DNA of 64,000 nucleotides from Paracoccus sp. R12_2. Lineage in GTDB: Bacteria > Pseudomonadota > Alphaproteobacteria > Rhodobacterales > Rhodobacteraceae. The notes under the pieces are model-generated. The model was not told where the DNA came from, did not search any database, and saw only the letters and a program-made list of their open reading frames with translations. The position numbers were made by a program, and so were the translations under genes. Below, piece by piece: positions 48,030 to 56,087 of this stretch (position 1 is its first letter; the number at the start of each line of letters is the position of its first letter). Location: contig NZ_JAGHRA010000002.1 of assembly GCF_017744015.1 (NCBI RefSeq), positions 186,001 to 250,000 of the forward strand. The letters are read 5' to 3'.

Positions 48030-50117
48030 ATGACCGACCTGCGACACCCTGCCCCCGTCGGCGATGCCGATCTGGCGATCCATGATCCTTTGGCCGAAAG
48101 CTTTCCCGAAGGACGGGAAGGCCGTGCCCTGTTCTGGGTTGCCGTGGCATTCTCGCTGTACCAGATCGCTATCGCCGCCCATCTGGTGACCCTCAGCAGC
48201 CAGATCCAGCGGGCCCTGCATCTGGGCTTTCTGATGCTGCTTTGCTTTCCGCTGCTGGCGGCGCTGCGTGGGCCCGGTCGGATGGGCAAGCTGTTGTCCT
48301 GGGCGCTGGCGGGGCTTGGCGTCGTGGTCGCGGGATATCAGTGGGTCGAATATGTTCCCTTGATGATGCGTTCCGGGATGTTGAACCAGTGGGATGTCGT
48401 GGTCGGCGTGCTGGCGCTGATCACCACATTCGGGGCGGCCTATGTCGTGATGGGGCCGGCGCTGCCGATCGTTGCGGGGCTGTTTCTGGTCTATGCCCTG
48501 TTCGGGCAGTATTTCCCCGGACCGCTGGTGACGCGCGGGTATGATTTCGCCCAGGTGGTCGAACAGATGTCCTTCGGGACCGAGGGCATCTATGGCACGC
48601 CGCTGTATGTCAGCGCGACTTACATCTTCCTGTTCATCCTGTTCGGATCGTTTCTTGAAAAGGCCGGCATGATCCGTCTGTTCACCGATGTCAGTCTGGG
48701 CATGGTCGGGCACCGCATGGGCGGCGCGGCCAAGGTCAGCGTCGTCAGTTCGGGCATGATGGGCACGATCTCGGGTTCGGGCGTGGCCAATGTGGTGACC
48801 ACCGGACAATTCACGATCCCGCTGATGAAAAGTTTCGGCTATCGATCCGCATTCGCTGGCGGGGTCGAGGCCACATCGTCGATGGGTGGCCAGATCATGC
48901 CGCCCGTGATGGGCGCGGTCGCATTCATCATGGCCGAGACGCTTGGCGTCGCCTATGTCGAGGTCGTCCGTGCCGCGATCATTCCCGCGATCCTCTATTT
49001 CGCCAGCGCCTTCTGGATGGTCCATCTCGAGGCGGGCCGTCGCGATCTGCGCGGCATGTCCAAAGAGGACCTTCCATCGGCGCGCAAGGCGCTGCGCGAA
49101 CGCTGGTATCTGATCCTTCCTTTGGCAGTGCTGGTCTATCTGCTGTTTTCGGGCTACACGCCGCTGTTTGCGGGCACCGTTGGCCTTGGACTGACCATCA
49201 TGCTGATCCTTGGCGCCTCGGCCGCGCTGGGACTGCCGGGAACGGTGCTGAAGGCGATCTTCTGGATCGGACTGGGGCTTGTGGCAGCCAGTTTCCTGCG
49301 CTTTGGCAATGCCGCGCTGTGGGGCGGGATCGCCGCGCTGCTGGTCTGGAACATGATCCATGCGGGCGGGCGAAAGACGATCTGGCAGGTCATCGAAAGC
49401 CTGGCCGAAGGGGCCAAGACCGCCCTGCCCGTCGGCGTCGCCTGTGCGCTTGTCGGCGTCATCATCGGCACCATGACGCTGACCGGGGCCGCGAACACCT
49501 TTGGCCTGTATATCGTGTCAGTTGGCCAGAACAGCCTGATCCTGTCACTGATCCTGACGATGATCACCTGTATCGTTCTGGGTATGGGGATCCCGACGAT
49601 CCCCAACTATATCATCACCTCGACCATCGCGGCGCCTGCCCTGCTGGAACTGGGTGTGCCGCTGATCGTCAGCCACATGTTCGTGTTCTATTTCGGGATC
49701 CTGGCCGACCTGACCCCGCCCGTTGCGCTGGCCTGTTTTGCCGCCGCGCCGATCGCGAAAGAGAACGGGCTGAAAATCAGCTTCGAGGCACTGAAGGTGG
49801 CCGCCGCCGGTTTCGTGATCCCATATATGGCGGTCTATACGCCCGCCCTGATGCTGCAGGATGGCGGCCCGCTGGCGCAGGCTATCGGATATCCCGCCGC
49901 CGTCGCATATATCGTGGCGAAATGCGTGATCGCCATTGGCTTGTGGGGCATCGCCGTGATCGGATGGCTGGGGCAAAGACTGCCAATCTGGCATCGGGTG
50001 CTGGCAGCGGTCGCCGCATTCACGCTGATCGCAGCACTGCCGCTGACGGACGAGATCGGCCTGGCGTTCACGGCGCTGTTCGTCGGGCTCTGGTGGCTGC
50101 GGACGCGTCGCGCATGA
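48030..50117 (+). CDS. TRAP transporter fused permease (4TM/12TM, TAXI type)
   Basis: A 695-residue permease in which the small (DctQ-like, ~residues 30–160) and large (DctM-like) subunits are fused, the usual partner of TAXI receptors. Conserved large-subunit pieces: FGSFLEKAGMIRLFTDVSLG, GMMGTISGSGVANVVTTGQF, SSMGGQIMPPVMGAVAFIMAE, TLTGAANTFGLYIV, MGIPTIPNYIITSTIAAPAL and LTPPVALACFAAAPIA. Around 18–20 hydrophobic segments are visible. The DUF1850 gene starts inside its stop (ATGA), giving a receptor–permease–DUF1850 operon. Confidence 0.93.
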   Translation: MTDLRHPAPVGDADLAIHDPLAESFPEGREGRALFWVAVAFSLYQIAIAAHLVTLSSQIQRALHLGFLMLLCFPLLAALRGPGRMGKLLSWALAGLGVVVAGYQWVEYVPLMMRSGMLNQWDVVVGVLALITTFGAAYVVMGPALPIVAGLFLVYALFGQYFPGPLVTRGYDFAQVVEQMSFGTEGIYGTPLYVSATYIFLFILFGSFLEKAGMIRLFTDVSLGMVGHRMGGAAKVSVVSSGMMGTISGSGVANVVTTGQFTIPLMKSFGYRSAFAGGVEATSSMGGQIMPPVMGAVAFIMAETLGVAYVEVVRAAIIPAILYFASAFWMVHLEAGRRDLRGMSKEDLPSARKALRERWYLILPLAVLVYLLFSGYTPLFAGTVGLGLTIMLILGASAALGLPGTVLKAIFWIGLGLVAASFLRFGNAALWGGIAALLVWNMIHAGGRKTIWQVIESLAEGAKTALPVGVACALVGVIIGTMTLTGAANTFGLYIVSVGQNSLILSLILTMITCIVLGMGIPTIPNYIITSTIAAPALLELGVPLIVSHMFVFYFGILADLTPPVALACFAAAPIAKENGLKISFEALKVAAAGFVIPYMAVYTPALMLQDGGPLAQAIGYPAAVAYIVAKCVIAIGLWGIAVIGWLGQRLPIWHRVLAAVAAFTLIAALPLTDEIGLAFTALFVGLWWLRTRRA

Positions 50118-50491
50118 GCACTTGCCTTCTGGCAGGGGCCATGGCCCTGACCCTGAGCGCGCCGGACTTCACCTTGGAATGGACACATTCGATCGAGCAT
50201 GTGGTCTGGCGCGAATTCTGGCGGGTCGAGGCAGAGCAGCTGTCTCTGACAGGTGCCGCGATAAAAGGGTCTGGTGCCGGCATGGAACCTGGTCCGGACG
50301 CCGTGCTGCGCGATGGCTGGTGGGTCTGGACGCCCGATCTTGCGCCGCAGCGCGAACTGCTGTTGGCCGCCAGCGGCGCGACGGGCGGCGGCTGGCGGAT
50401 CTGTGACAGCGCGCTGGCCTGCCACGAATTGGGCGTGGTTTCGGGCGAAGCGATTTCCCTGCGCCCCTGTCCAGCAAGCGCAGATGACTAG
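50114..50491 (+). CDS. DUF1850 domain protein, TAXI-TRAP accessory
   Basis: A 125-residue protein; its ATG overlaps the permease stop (ATGA). FTLEWTHSIEHVVWREFWRVE is the DUF1850 signature (a W-x-HS-x-E core), followed by LTGAAIKGSGAGMEPGPDAV and GWWVWTPDL. A short hydrophobic N-terminus (LLAGAMALTLSA) suggests export. DUF1850 proteins are recurrently encoded directly behind TAXI-TRAP permeases, so a role in that transporter is likely, though its mechanism is unknown. Four Cys (two in CDSALACH) could form disulfides in the periplasm. Confidence 0.8.
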   Translation: MSTCLLAGAMALTLSAPDFTLEWTHSIEHVVWREFWRVEAEQLSLTGAAIKGSGAGMEPGPDAVLRDGWWVWTPDLAPQRELLLAASGATGGGWRICDSALACHELGVVSGEAISLRPCPASADD

Positions 50492-50566
50492 ATCGGATCC
50501 GGCTTACGAAAAGCTGACAAAGGTTTAATTGCCTTAGCATATGCGGAATGTGATGCTGTGTGCATT

Positions 50567-50947
50567 ATGACCGACTCAAAGCTCCGCTTCGTCATCATCG
50601 AAAAGGACAGCTTCATCGCCCACGACATGCAAAGTGGGCTGCAGGCTGCCGTGCCCGATTGCGATACAAGATGGCTACCGAATGTCAGCGATGTCGTTGA
50701 GCAGCTTCCATCTGCTGCGGCCGACGCGCGTACGGTGCTGATCACCAAGCTGTCGCTTTCACAGCTTGAGGAAACTGGCCTGTCGAATCTGGCGCAGCAA
50801 CGTGGTGCCGAAATCGTGGTCCGGCTTGGTGAAGACCCAAAGGAGGAAATCACCCGGCGAGGCTGGTTCAGCCTTGAATCACCGTTCACCTGGGACGATC
50901 TTGCCGATCTGGTGGGCGCTCTGTCGTCGCGCAGCGTGACGATGTAA
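50567..50947 (+). CDS. Degenerate response-regulator receiver (pseudo-receiver) protein
   Basis: A 126-residue single-domain protein with a CheY-like outline: first strand and acidic corner FVIIEKDSFIAHDMQSGL (compare VEDE), central strand TVLITKLSLSQLEETGL, then GAEIVVRLGED and a last strand WFSLESPFTWDDLADLVGAL (compare KPF). The phospho-acceptor Asp at the end of the third strand is replaced (ITKLS), and the invariant Lys before PF is Ser. It therefore should not be phosphorylated and may act by binding alone. No DNA-binding or enzymatic domain is attached. Start uncertain: ATG 50567 or GTG 50558, without a strong ribosome-binding site. Confidence 0.65.
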   Translation: MTDSKLRFVIIEKDSFIAHDMQSGLQAAVPDCDTRWLPNVSDVVEQLPSAAADARTVLITKLSLSQLEETGLSNLAQQRGAEIVVRLGEDPKEEITRRGWFSLESPFTWDDLADLVGALSSRSVTM

Positions 50948-50973
50948 TCAGGCCAGCCCATCCACAAGAAAGA

Positions 50974-50995
50974 GGACGCGCGTATTTGCGCGTCC
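50974..50995. terminator. Bidirectional terminator between convergent genes
   Basis: GGACGCGC/GCGCGTCC, 8 bp with a 6-base loop. Plus strand continues CCTGTTTGTT and minus strand TCTTTCTTG, both T-rich, so it can serve the pseudo-receiver gene and the convergent YqjE-like gene. Confidence 0.65.
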
Positions 50996-51011
50996 CCTGT
51001 TTGTTGGGTGC

Positions 51012-51644
51012 CTAAAGGAAATCGTCGATATCATCGTCCGAGCGACGCCTTTCCTGCAGCTTCGCTGCAAGGGTGATGCCAATGGCAAAGGCTCCGATCA
51101 GCTTGGCCATGCTGCCCGCGTTGCTTTCGGACGCACGTGTCACGCGTTCGCGCGCATCGGCCACGTTTTCGGAATCCAGCCCGACATCCTCGGCACGTTT
51201 GCGGACAAACCCGTGGACCGCCCTTTCGGCGCGGTTCGCGGTGTCCTTGGACCGGAAGCCGACGCGGTCCATCAGCGAATGCACCTTGTTCTCGGCCATG
51301 TCGGCGACGCGCAGCGCCTCGGATTGTGCACGGCCTACAGCAGCGTCGGTTGCCAGGCTGACCCGAGCCCCGACTTCACGGCGAAGATCGTCGCCCGTCG
51401 GCATCGTGTGCTTGGGCTTCGAGGCTACAAGCAGGATTGCACAGCCTATCAAGGCAAATCCGCCACCGACGGCAAGAGATGCCAAGGTCGCACCCCAGCC
51501 AAGACCATAGGCCAGCCAAGACCAAAGGGCTGCGATCAGGAATCCTACCGCGACGGCAAGAACCACCCCTGCAACGACCTTGAGAACAGAGCGCCGGGCA
51601 ATATCACCCAGCGCCAGTTGCAGTCTTTGCGCGTAGTCGAACAT
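51012..51644 (-). CDS. Phage holin/YqjE-family membrane protein
   Basis: A 210-residue protein with two adjacent membrane helices (residues ~22–75: VLKVVAGVVLAVAVGFLIAALW and GATLASLAVGGGFALIGCAILLVA). A ~110-residue hydrophilic helical region follows (EVGARVSLATDAAVGRAQSEAL…), then a short hydrophobic segment (MAKLIGAFAIGITLAAKL) and an acidic end (RRSDDDIDDFL). The two-helix core resembles the YqjE/holin-like group that is paired with YqjD/ElaB proteins, and a YqjD-like gene lies 9 bp upstream. The long C-terminal part is an addition. Not evidence for a prophage: no phage genes are near. Confidence 0.6.
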   Translation of the reverse strand: MFDYAQRLQLALGDIARRSVLKVVAGVVLAVAVGFLIAALWSWLAYGLGWGATLASLAVGGGFALIGCAILLVASKPKHTMPTGDDLRREVGARVSLATDAAVGRAQSEALRVADMAENKVHSLMDRVGFRSKDTANRAERAVHGFVRKRAEDVGLDSENVADARERVTRASESNAGSMAKLIGAFAIGITLAAKLQERRRSDDDIDDFL

Positions 51645-51653
51645 TCCGGAACC

Positions 51654-52088
51654 CTAGCGCCGTGCCAGGATCAGCCCGACCAGGAAGCCCACGCCAGCGG
51701 CAATGCCAAGCGACTGGGCGGGGTTGCGGCGCACCATGTCGGACAGTTCATCATACCGATCTTCGGCATAATGCGCGACCTCATCAGCCGTCCGCTGACC
51801 CTTCGCATACAGGCGATCTGCCTCGGCGCGCGCGCGGTCGGCATATTCCTCGCCTTTATCGCGTGCCTGCTCGGCGTAATGCCGACCGGTTTCAAGCGCA
51901 TTTTCAGCCAATTCTGAGCCACGCTGGCGCAGTTTTTCGGCACCCGAATTGTCGGTCAGATCGCGGGCCGTGTCACGGACATCGTCGGCGATCTTGCGGG
52001 CGCCGTCACGCAGGTCGTCACGCGCCTCGCGGGCGGCGGATTCGGCGTCACGCTGAAGTTGCTCGGCGCTGGGGTTCGATTGAGCCAT
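51654..52088 (-). CDS. YqjD/ElaB-like (DUF883) membrane-anchored protein
   Basis: A 144-residue protein: a long charged amphipathic helix with heptad-like Ala/Arg/Asp/Glu repeats (AESAAREARDDLRDGARKIADD…), then DMVRRNPAQSLGIAAGVGFLVGLILARR, the classic C-terminal anchor with the RNP motif of YqjD/ElaB/YgaM. E. coli members bind ribosomes at the membrane in stationary phase. AAAGGA precedes the ATG. Forms a pair with the YqjE-like gene. The coding region is somewhat less GC-rich than the surroundings. Confidence 0.75.
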   Translation of the reverse strand: MAQSNPSAEQLQRDAESAAREARDDLRDGARKIADDVRDTARDLTDNSGAEKLRQRGSELAENALETGRHYAEQARDKGEEYADRARAEADRLYAKGQRTADEVAHYAEDRYDELSDMVRRNPAQSLGIAAGVGFLVGLILARR

Positions 52089-52201
52089 GGAAATATCCTT
52101 TCCGAAGGTCGAAGTTGCGTTTCATGTGGAAAACCCGCGGCGATACCGCTTCGTTCCACTGCAACGAAGAAAATTGCTCAGCCGGAACAGAAACGTCGCC
52201 T

Positions 52202-52417
52202 TCAGGGACCAGCTAGCTTGCGGCTGGCAAGAACGATTACCTTCGAGACTGGATCGGTCGTCGCATGCTCGGCATGTTGTGCATACATCAGCAACACCCC
52301 CGCCCCCATCTCGGGTGACATTTCCCGTGCGATCAGGTCGGCGATGTCTTGACGTGACTGGCATGAACCGGAAAGGCTGGCGAGAAACTGTAGCGCGGCC
52401 GCATCCAGTATCGTCAT
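52202..52417 (-). CDS. Hypothetical small protein
   Basis: A 71-residue open frame from an ATG at 52417 preceded by GGAG, with a balanced composition (TILDAAALQFLASLSGSC, REMSPEMGAGVLLMYAQHAE). It could be a small soluble helical protein, but no family is recognised and it stands alone between the YqjD-like gene and tRNA-His. A longer start at 52444 is possible. Included with caution. Confidence 0.35.
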   Translation of the reverse strand: MTILDAAALQFLASLSGSCQSRQDIADLIAREMSPEMGAGVLLMYAQHAEHATTDPVSKVIVLASRKLAGP

Positions 52418-52646
52418 TTCCGGCTCCATCCGATGCGGTGGCACATCGCCTGCCCACGTAAAATTCCGCGTCGCGGCGCGGCAACCGGGCGTTCCTGAGC
52501 GCCTGAGGGTATTCTATCAGTGACGTTAGCAGATGAAGACCTGCCCTTTTCAGTAGGCAGGGTTGCCTATTGCGCGACTTTCCGCCGCAACGCACAGCCT
52601 GAAGCGGCATCCGGGTCTGAAAATCGTGTCTTCTTATCTTGGGGAA

Positions 52647-52723
52647 TGGTACCGCCTCCCCGGCTTGAACGGGGGACCTCTGGATCCACAATCCAGCGCT
52701 CTAACCAACTGAGCTAAGGCGGC
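52647..52723 (-). tRNA. tRNA-His (anticodon GTG)
   Basis: A complete 77-nt cloverleaf on the minus strand: acceptor GCCGCCT/AGGCGGT, D-arm GCTC…GAGC, anticodon stem CTGGA/TCCAG with loop TTGTGGA, T-arm CCCCG/CGGGG around TTCAAGC, and an encoded CCA. Anticodon GTG reads His CAC/CAT. The base before position 1 is T, not the G-1 that nearly all tRNA-His carry, and the discriminator is A73 rather than C73. This is the form known from a clade of alphaproteobacteria. The first pair is G1·U72. Confidence 0.95.
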
Positions 52724-52827
52724 ACGGGAGCGTTCTGTAAACCGGCCCGCATCAGGTTGCAAGCCCGACTTGCCGTGAATTTCCTCACAGGATACAGAAA
52801 GCGTCAGCGAAAGCGAGGACAGCGAAC

Positions 52828-53046
52828 GTGAGCATCAATAGCGAAAGCAATATCTCCGCCAACCTGCAGGTCGGCCCCACCGATCAGGGCATGGTGCGGA
52901 TCTATGTCGAGGCAGAGGGTGTCGATCTGCCGCTGGACTTCGACCCCGACGAGGCAGTCGAGATCGCCGAAGAACTGATGGCCGCCGCCGAGGCCGTGCG
53001 GCAGATCCGCAGCAAATCAGACAAGCCTAAGAAACCGCGCCGCTAA
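52828..53046 (+). CDS. Small conserved protein resembling DUF6324
   Basis: A 72-residue acidic protein: ESNISANLQVGPTDQGMVRIYVEAEGVDLPLDFDPDEAVEIAEELMAAAEAVRQ, ending in a basic tail (KSDKPKKPRR). It resembles small uncharacterised proteins common in Rhodobacteraceae; the family name is from memory and tentative. The GTG start is preceded by GAGGA. Its last 20 bp overlap the end of the convergent mmcB-like gene. No function known; cytoplasmic. Confidence 0.65.
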   Translation: MSINSESNISANLQVGPTDQGMVRIYVEAEGVDLPLDFDPDEAVEIAEELMAAAEAVRQIRSKSDKPKKPRR

Positions 53047-53506
53047 ACGCTTGGGGATCGTTCTGCATCTGCAATCTCAAGGCGGCGATGCGAGCAATGT
53101 CACGGATCAGACGGTTGCGCCGGGCACCGGCAAGCCGGGTCTCTGGCGCCATCCGCACAATCTCGGCCCCATACGGATCTGCCATGATCAGCCCGGTGTC
53201 GTCAGGCAGAAGCTCGGCCGGAAAATCGGAATCGACAGCCCAGAAATAGCGATCACACCAATCAAGATAGCCTTGCCATTTCCGGTCCGATGTAAAGTCG
53301 GCACGGCTGCTTTTGCACTCGATGATCCAGACTTCCGACCTGGGACCGATGCTGATCAGATCCACCCTCAGACCGCGACGTGGAACGAACTCGGTCACCG
53401 CGGCGTGGTTCATGCTGTGCAGCAGCCGCGCCACGCCGCGCGCGAGGCGTTGTCCGGGCATGCCCGGAGAGATGTCATGGGGATCGGTCGGGTCAATGGT
53501 TTGCAT
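53027..53506 (-). CDS. MmcB-family DNA repair protein (PD-(D/E)XK-like)
   Basis: A 159-residue protein resembling Caulobacter MmcB, a conserved SOS/DNA-damage-linked nuclease-fold protein. Visible are EFVPRRGLRVDLISIGPRSEVWIIECKSSRADFTSDRKWQGYLDWCDRYFWAV, that is, a V-D-x7-9-E-C-K catalytic pattern of PD-(D/E)XK nucleases, followed by GLIMADPYGAEIVRMAPE. The start codon at 53506 fits family length. It overlaps the end of the small plus-strand gene by 20 bp. No LexA box was recognised upstream. Confidence 0.75.
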   Translation of the reverse strand: MQTIDPTDPHDISPGMPGQRLARGVARLLHSMNHAAVTEFVPRRGLRVDLISIGPRSEVWIIECKSSRADFTSDRKWQGYLDWCDRYFWAVDSDFPAELLPDDTGLIMADPYGAEIVRMAPETRLAGARRNRLIRDIARIAALRLQMQNDPQAFSGAVS

Positions 53507-53842
53507 CCCGAAAGACTAGAACGAAGCGGCAACATTGCGCAAGGTCGACGGCGTCTCGATTCCTGAAGACATGACTTGAAAGCGCGGCAACTGCGCCCTA
53601 TCTGTCGACGGTGGCGGGTTTCTGCTCTGCTCGCGAGCGGCCATTTTTCCACTGGCCTATAACTTTTCCGAGGGGGCTGGCTCTGTCGAGGCCCTGGTCT
53701 CGTTACCTGGCACCCACCTGGTACTCCAGGCTTTCGGGAAATCTCGCGCTGCCGCGGCTGCTGCGGTTCCCGCCACTTCCATCACCGCCCTGCCCTGCGG
53801 CAGCGGCGGTTTTTGCGTATCCGTCACATGGCAGACATGGAA
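53507..53842. other. Non-coding stretch between mmcB-like gene and DUF481 gene
   Basis: Upstream region of the mmcB-like gene on one side and the DUF481 terminator on the other. No supported gene; no clear promoter, operator or RNA was recognised. Confidence 0.4.
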
Positions 53843-53866
53843 AAGGGCGGGTGTGAACCCGCCCTT
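53843..53866 (-). terminator. Rho-independent terminator of the DUF481 gene
   Basis: AAGGGCGGGT/ACCCGCCCTT, 10 perfect pairs with a 4-base loop; on the minus strand it continues with TTCC after the stem's own TT (TTTT). 28 bp after the stop codon. Confidence 0.85.
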
Positions 53867-53893
53867 CCAGAGAGACAATTGATCCGGTTGGGA

Positions 53894-54802
53894 TCAGAAG
53901 CCGTAGACCACAGCCACACCAAGGGTGTTGTCGGTGCGGATCTCGCGGTTTTCCTGATATTCGGTCGTGTAGCTGACGCGGGTTGCCAGCTGATCCGTCA
54001 TCTTGAAGTTCAGGCCCAGTTCGTTGGTGATGACGTCATCGGCATCGCTGGAACCCAAGTAGTCGGTGTCATTGGTCACGAACATCATGTCGTTGATGCG
54101 GTGATACAGACGCGACGACGCGATGTAACCGGTTTCGGTTTCCGAATCGTCGTCGATGTACTGCTGACCCGTCTGGGTGTAGCGAACGCCAACACCGGCC
54201 TGAACACGCCAGGTCGTGGTGTCGGTGTTGATGATGCGGTAACCCGGACCGAAGCCAAGGAAGCCATCGCGACGCAGGTCGGTCAGTTCGTCGGCGACGT
54301 CTGCGGGGGTTTCCGAACCCTCGGCCTCACCGTCGACCAGGCTGTCGATTTCGAAACGGCCCAGGGCGAAGGCATAGAAGCGGTCATTGAAGTAATACTG
54401 CGCGTCATAGATTGCGCTGACTTCTTCCTTGTCCTTGTCGCCGGTTTCGTTCTCACCGAACTCAATGGCAAGGCCGACCGACTGGGCGAAGGGTGCCTGA
54501 TTATAGGACACGCGGCCAGCGATCGCCAGATCCTGCGATTCCGAGTTGCCGGTCGAACCGCTGTACTGCAGCGACATCGAACCGAACAGGCCCTGACGAC
54601 GATCGCTCGGACCGAAACGGTCAGCGTCGGCCGAACGGTCAAAATCGTCCGTAACGTCGTCTTCGATATCGGTGATGCGATCGTCGATCGCAGCAACCCC
54701 GGTCGCATTTGCGCCGGTCGCGATTTCTGTCTGGGCGAAAGCCGGAACCGACAGAGCGGCCAGAATTGCGGCGGTGCCGGTCAGCAGCGTAACTTTTTTC
54801 AT
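53894..54802 (-). CDS. DUF481-family outer-membrane beta-barrel protein
   Basis: A 302-residue protein with a Sec signal (KKVTLLTGTAAILAALSVPAFA), an acidic N-terminal segment (DDRITDIEDDVTDDFDRSADADRFG), then alternating amphipathic strands typical of a barrel: GLFGSMSLQYSGSTGNSESQD, YDAQYYFNDRFYAFALGRFE, FLGFGPGYRIINTDTTTWRV, RVSYTTEYQENREIRTDNTLG, ending in the C-terminal aromatic VVYGF needed for Bam-dependent insertion. The base composition and codon choice look like those of a highly expressed gene. GAGGA precedes the ATG, and a strong terminator follows. Confidence 0.85.
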   Translation of the reverse strand: MKKVTLLTGTAAILAALSVPAFAQTEIATGANATGVAAIDDRITDIEDDVTDDFDRSADADRFGPSDRRQGLFGSMSLQYSGSTGNSESQDLAIAGRVSYNQAPFAQSVGLAIEFGENETGDKDKEEVSAIYDAQYYFNDRFYAFALGRFEIDSLVDGEAEGSETPADVADELTDLRRDGFLGFGPGYRIINTDTTTWRVQAGVGVRYTQTGQQYIDDDSETETGYIASSRLYHRINDMMFVTNDTDYLGSSDADDVITNELGLNFKMTDQLATRVSYTTEYQENREIRTDNTLGVAVVYGF

Positions 54803-55214
54803 TTTATCCTCACGAGCTGAGTTTCGTTGTCCTGACCCGTTTTTCGGTGCCAGAGCATCTCTGCTGAGGAGGAATTAGTGTCGCCCGGCGAAGGTTCATA
54901 GACCGCCTCAAGACATCGAAAAATGCCGAAAATGTGAGGAGCGGACGCAATGCTGTAGGACGGCGGATATATGCCGAAACACAACTGTGACCGCAAAGGT
55001 TGGAACCAGTTCATTGCCGCACCAACTGCGCACCGTGCAACGAAAATCATCCCGGGTCGGGTCGGTGTTCGGGCGTTTTCAGATCAGCTGTAACGAAATA
55101 TTTCCGTGACTGCCTGAAAAATGGGCAAATTCTATCGGCCCTGCTTGTCGTCTTCCTGTTGCAAATTCAACACGAGATGGATGAATTCTGCCGCAGGTTG
55201 CAGCGCCATCCGGG
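54803..55214. other. Non-coding upstream region of the DUF481 gene
   Basis: About 410 bp, less GC-rich than the surroundings. It must contain the DUF481 promoter and the 3' flank of the small membrane-protein gene (55215–55514). A short plus-strand open frame (55000–55236) has no ribosome-binding site or family resemblance and was not called. No defined operator or RNA seen. Confidence 0.4.
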
Positions 55215-55514
55215 CTATTTGCCGGCCCGCGCGTGAAGAATTGCAGGCCGAAGCTGATCCGGGAAGACCCCGCCCCCCCTGGATGGCGGGCTCGAATCGG
55301 CAAGCCGCATCACGGCAATTCCGAATTGCACGCCCGTGAAAACGATCATGTTGAAGATGATCAGCATGAGTCCGGCAAGCCAGCCGACCCTGCTGCCCAG
55401 CACCAGATGCCGCAGCCCGGCCACATCCAGCAGCATCAGCAGCAAGACGAACAGGATAGACAGGCCAAGCCCGACAAGCGCGCTGATGATGTAGAGGCGA
55501 ACAAGACGCGGCAT
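55215..55514 (-). CDS. Small two-helix inner-membrane protein
   Basis: A ~99-residue protein with helix 1 VRLYIISALVGLGLSILFVLLLMLLDV and helix 2 WLAGLMLIIFNMIVFTGVQFGIAVM, short loops, and a Pro/Arg-rich C-terminus (SSPPSRGGGVFPDQLRPAIL). Hypothetical membrane proteins of this layout are common next to nusB in Rhodobacteraceae. Start uncertain: ATG at 55514 (MPRLVRLY) chosen; 55538 or 55553 are alternatives. It follows nusB by ~70 bp on the same strand and may be the last gene of the rib-nusB operon. Confidence 0.65.
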   Translation of the reverse strand: MPRLVRLYIISALVGLGLSILFVLLLMLLDVAGLRHLVLGSRVGWLAGLMLIIFNMIVFTGVQFGIAVMRLADSSPPSRGGGVFPDQLRPAILHARAGK

Positions 55515-55583
55515 TGACGGACCCGGATCTGGCGGCATGATTGCTGCCAGCACCTTACCCGATCCCGCGAAGAAGTGAACAGC

Positions 55584-56087
55584 TCAGTTTGATGTTTTCG
55601 CGAAATCGTCCGGGCGCAACTGCCGCGCGACATGATCCAGCACGGCATTCACGAATTTCGGCTCCTTGCCTTCGGTAAAGAAGGCTTCGGCCAGCTGGAC
55701 ATATTCCGTAATCACCACGCGCGACGGTGTTCGCGGTGTCACCAGCTCTGCTCCGGCAGCGCGGAACAACGCGCGCAGCACCGGGTCGATCCGGTCTATC
55801 GGCCATTTCGCGACCAGCCCGCGATCTGTGGCCTGGTCGATCTTCGACTGCCAGGTAACGGCATCGCCGACAATCCGTTCAAACAACGCCTCGTCCGCCT
55901 CGGGCGATACGCCCTCGGCCTCTTCGGCGCCGATGCGATAGGTCCGGAATTCTTTGAGGACGCGATCGGCGGATTGTCCCGCGGATTCCATCTGAAACAG
56001 CGCCTGAACGGCATAGAGCCGTGCGGCGCGGCTGAGTGTGCGGCGATCGCTGCGTGGGGTCGCCCCCTTGTCGGCATGTCCGCTCAT
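55584..56087 (-). CDS. nusB: Transcription antitermination factor NusB
   Basis: A 167-residue all-helical RNA-binding protein for rRNA antitermination: SRAARLYAVQALFQMESAGQS with the Arg-rich N-terminus, DPVLRALFRAAGAEL, and the C-terminal RVVITEYVQLAEAFFTEGKEPKFVNAVLDHVARQLR. The ATG overlaps the ribH stop (ATGA), the classic ribH-nusB coupling. Confidence 0.95.
   Translation of the reverse strand: MSGHADKGATPRSDRRTLSRAARLYAVQALFQMESAGQSADRVLKEFRTYRIGAEEAEGVSPEADEALFERIVGDAVTWQSKIDQATDRGLVAKWPIDRIDPVLRALFRAAGAELVTPRTPSRVVITEYVQLAEAFFTEGKEPKFVNAVLDHVARQLRPDDFAKTSN

Noticed and set aside
51012..51644. Holin-like gene as a sign of a prophage
   Set aside because: No phage structural, lysis or integrase genes nearby; pairing with a YqjD-like gene explains it better.
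55000..55236. 78-codon plus-strand frame upstream of the DUF481 gene
   Set aside because: No start context or homology pattern; it overlaps the end of the more convincing two-helix membrane protein on the other strand.
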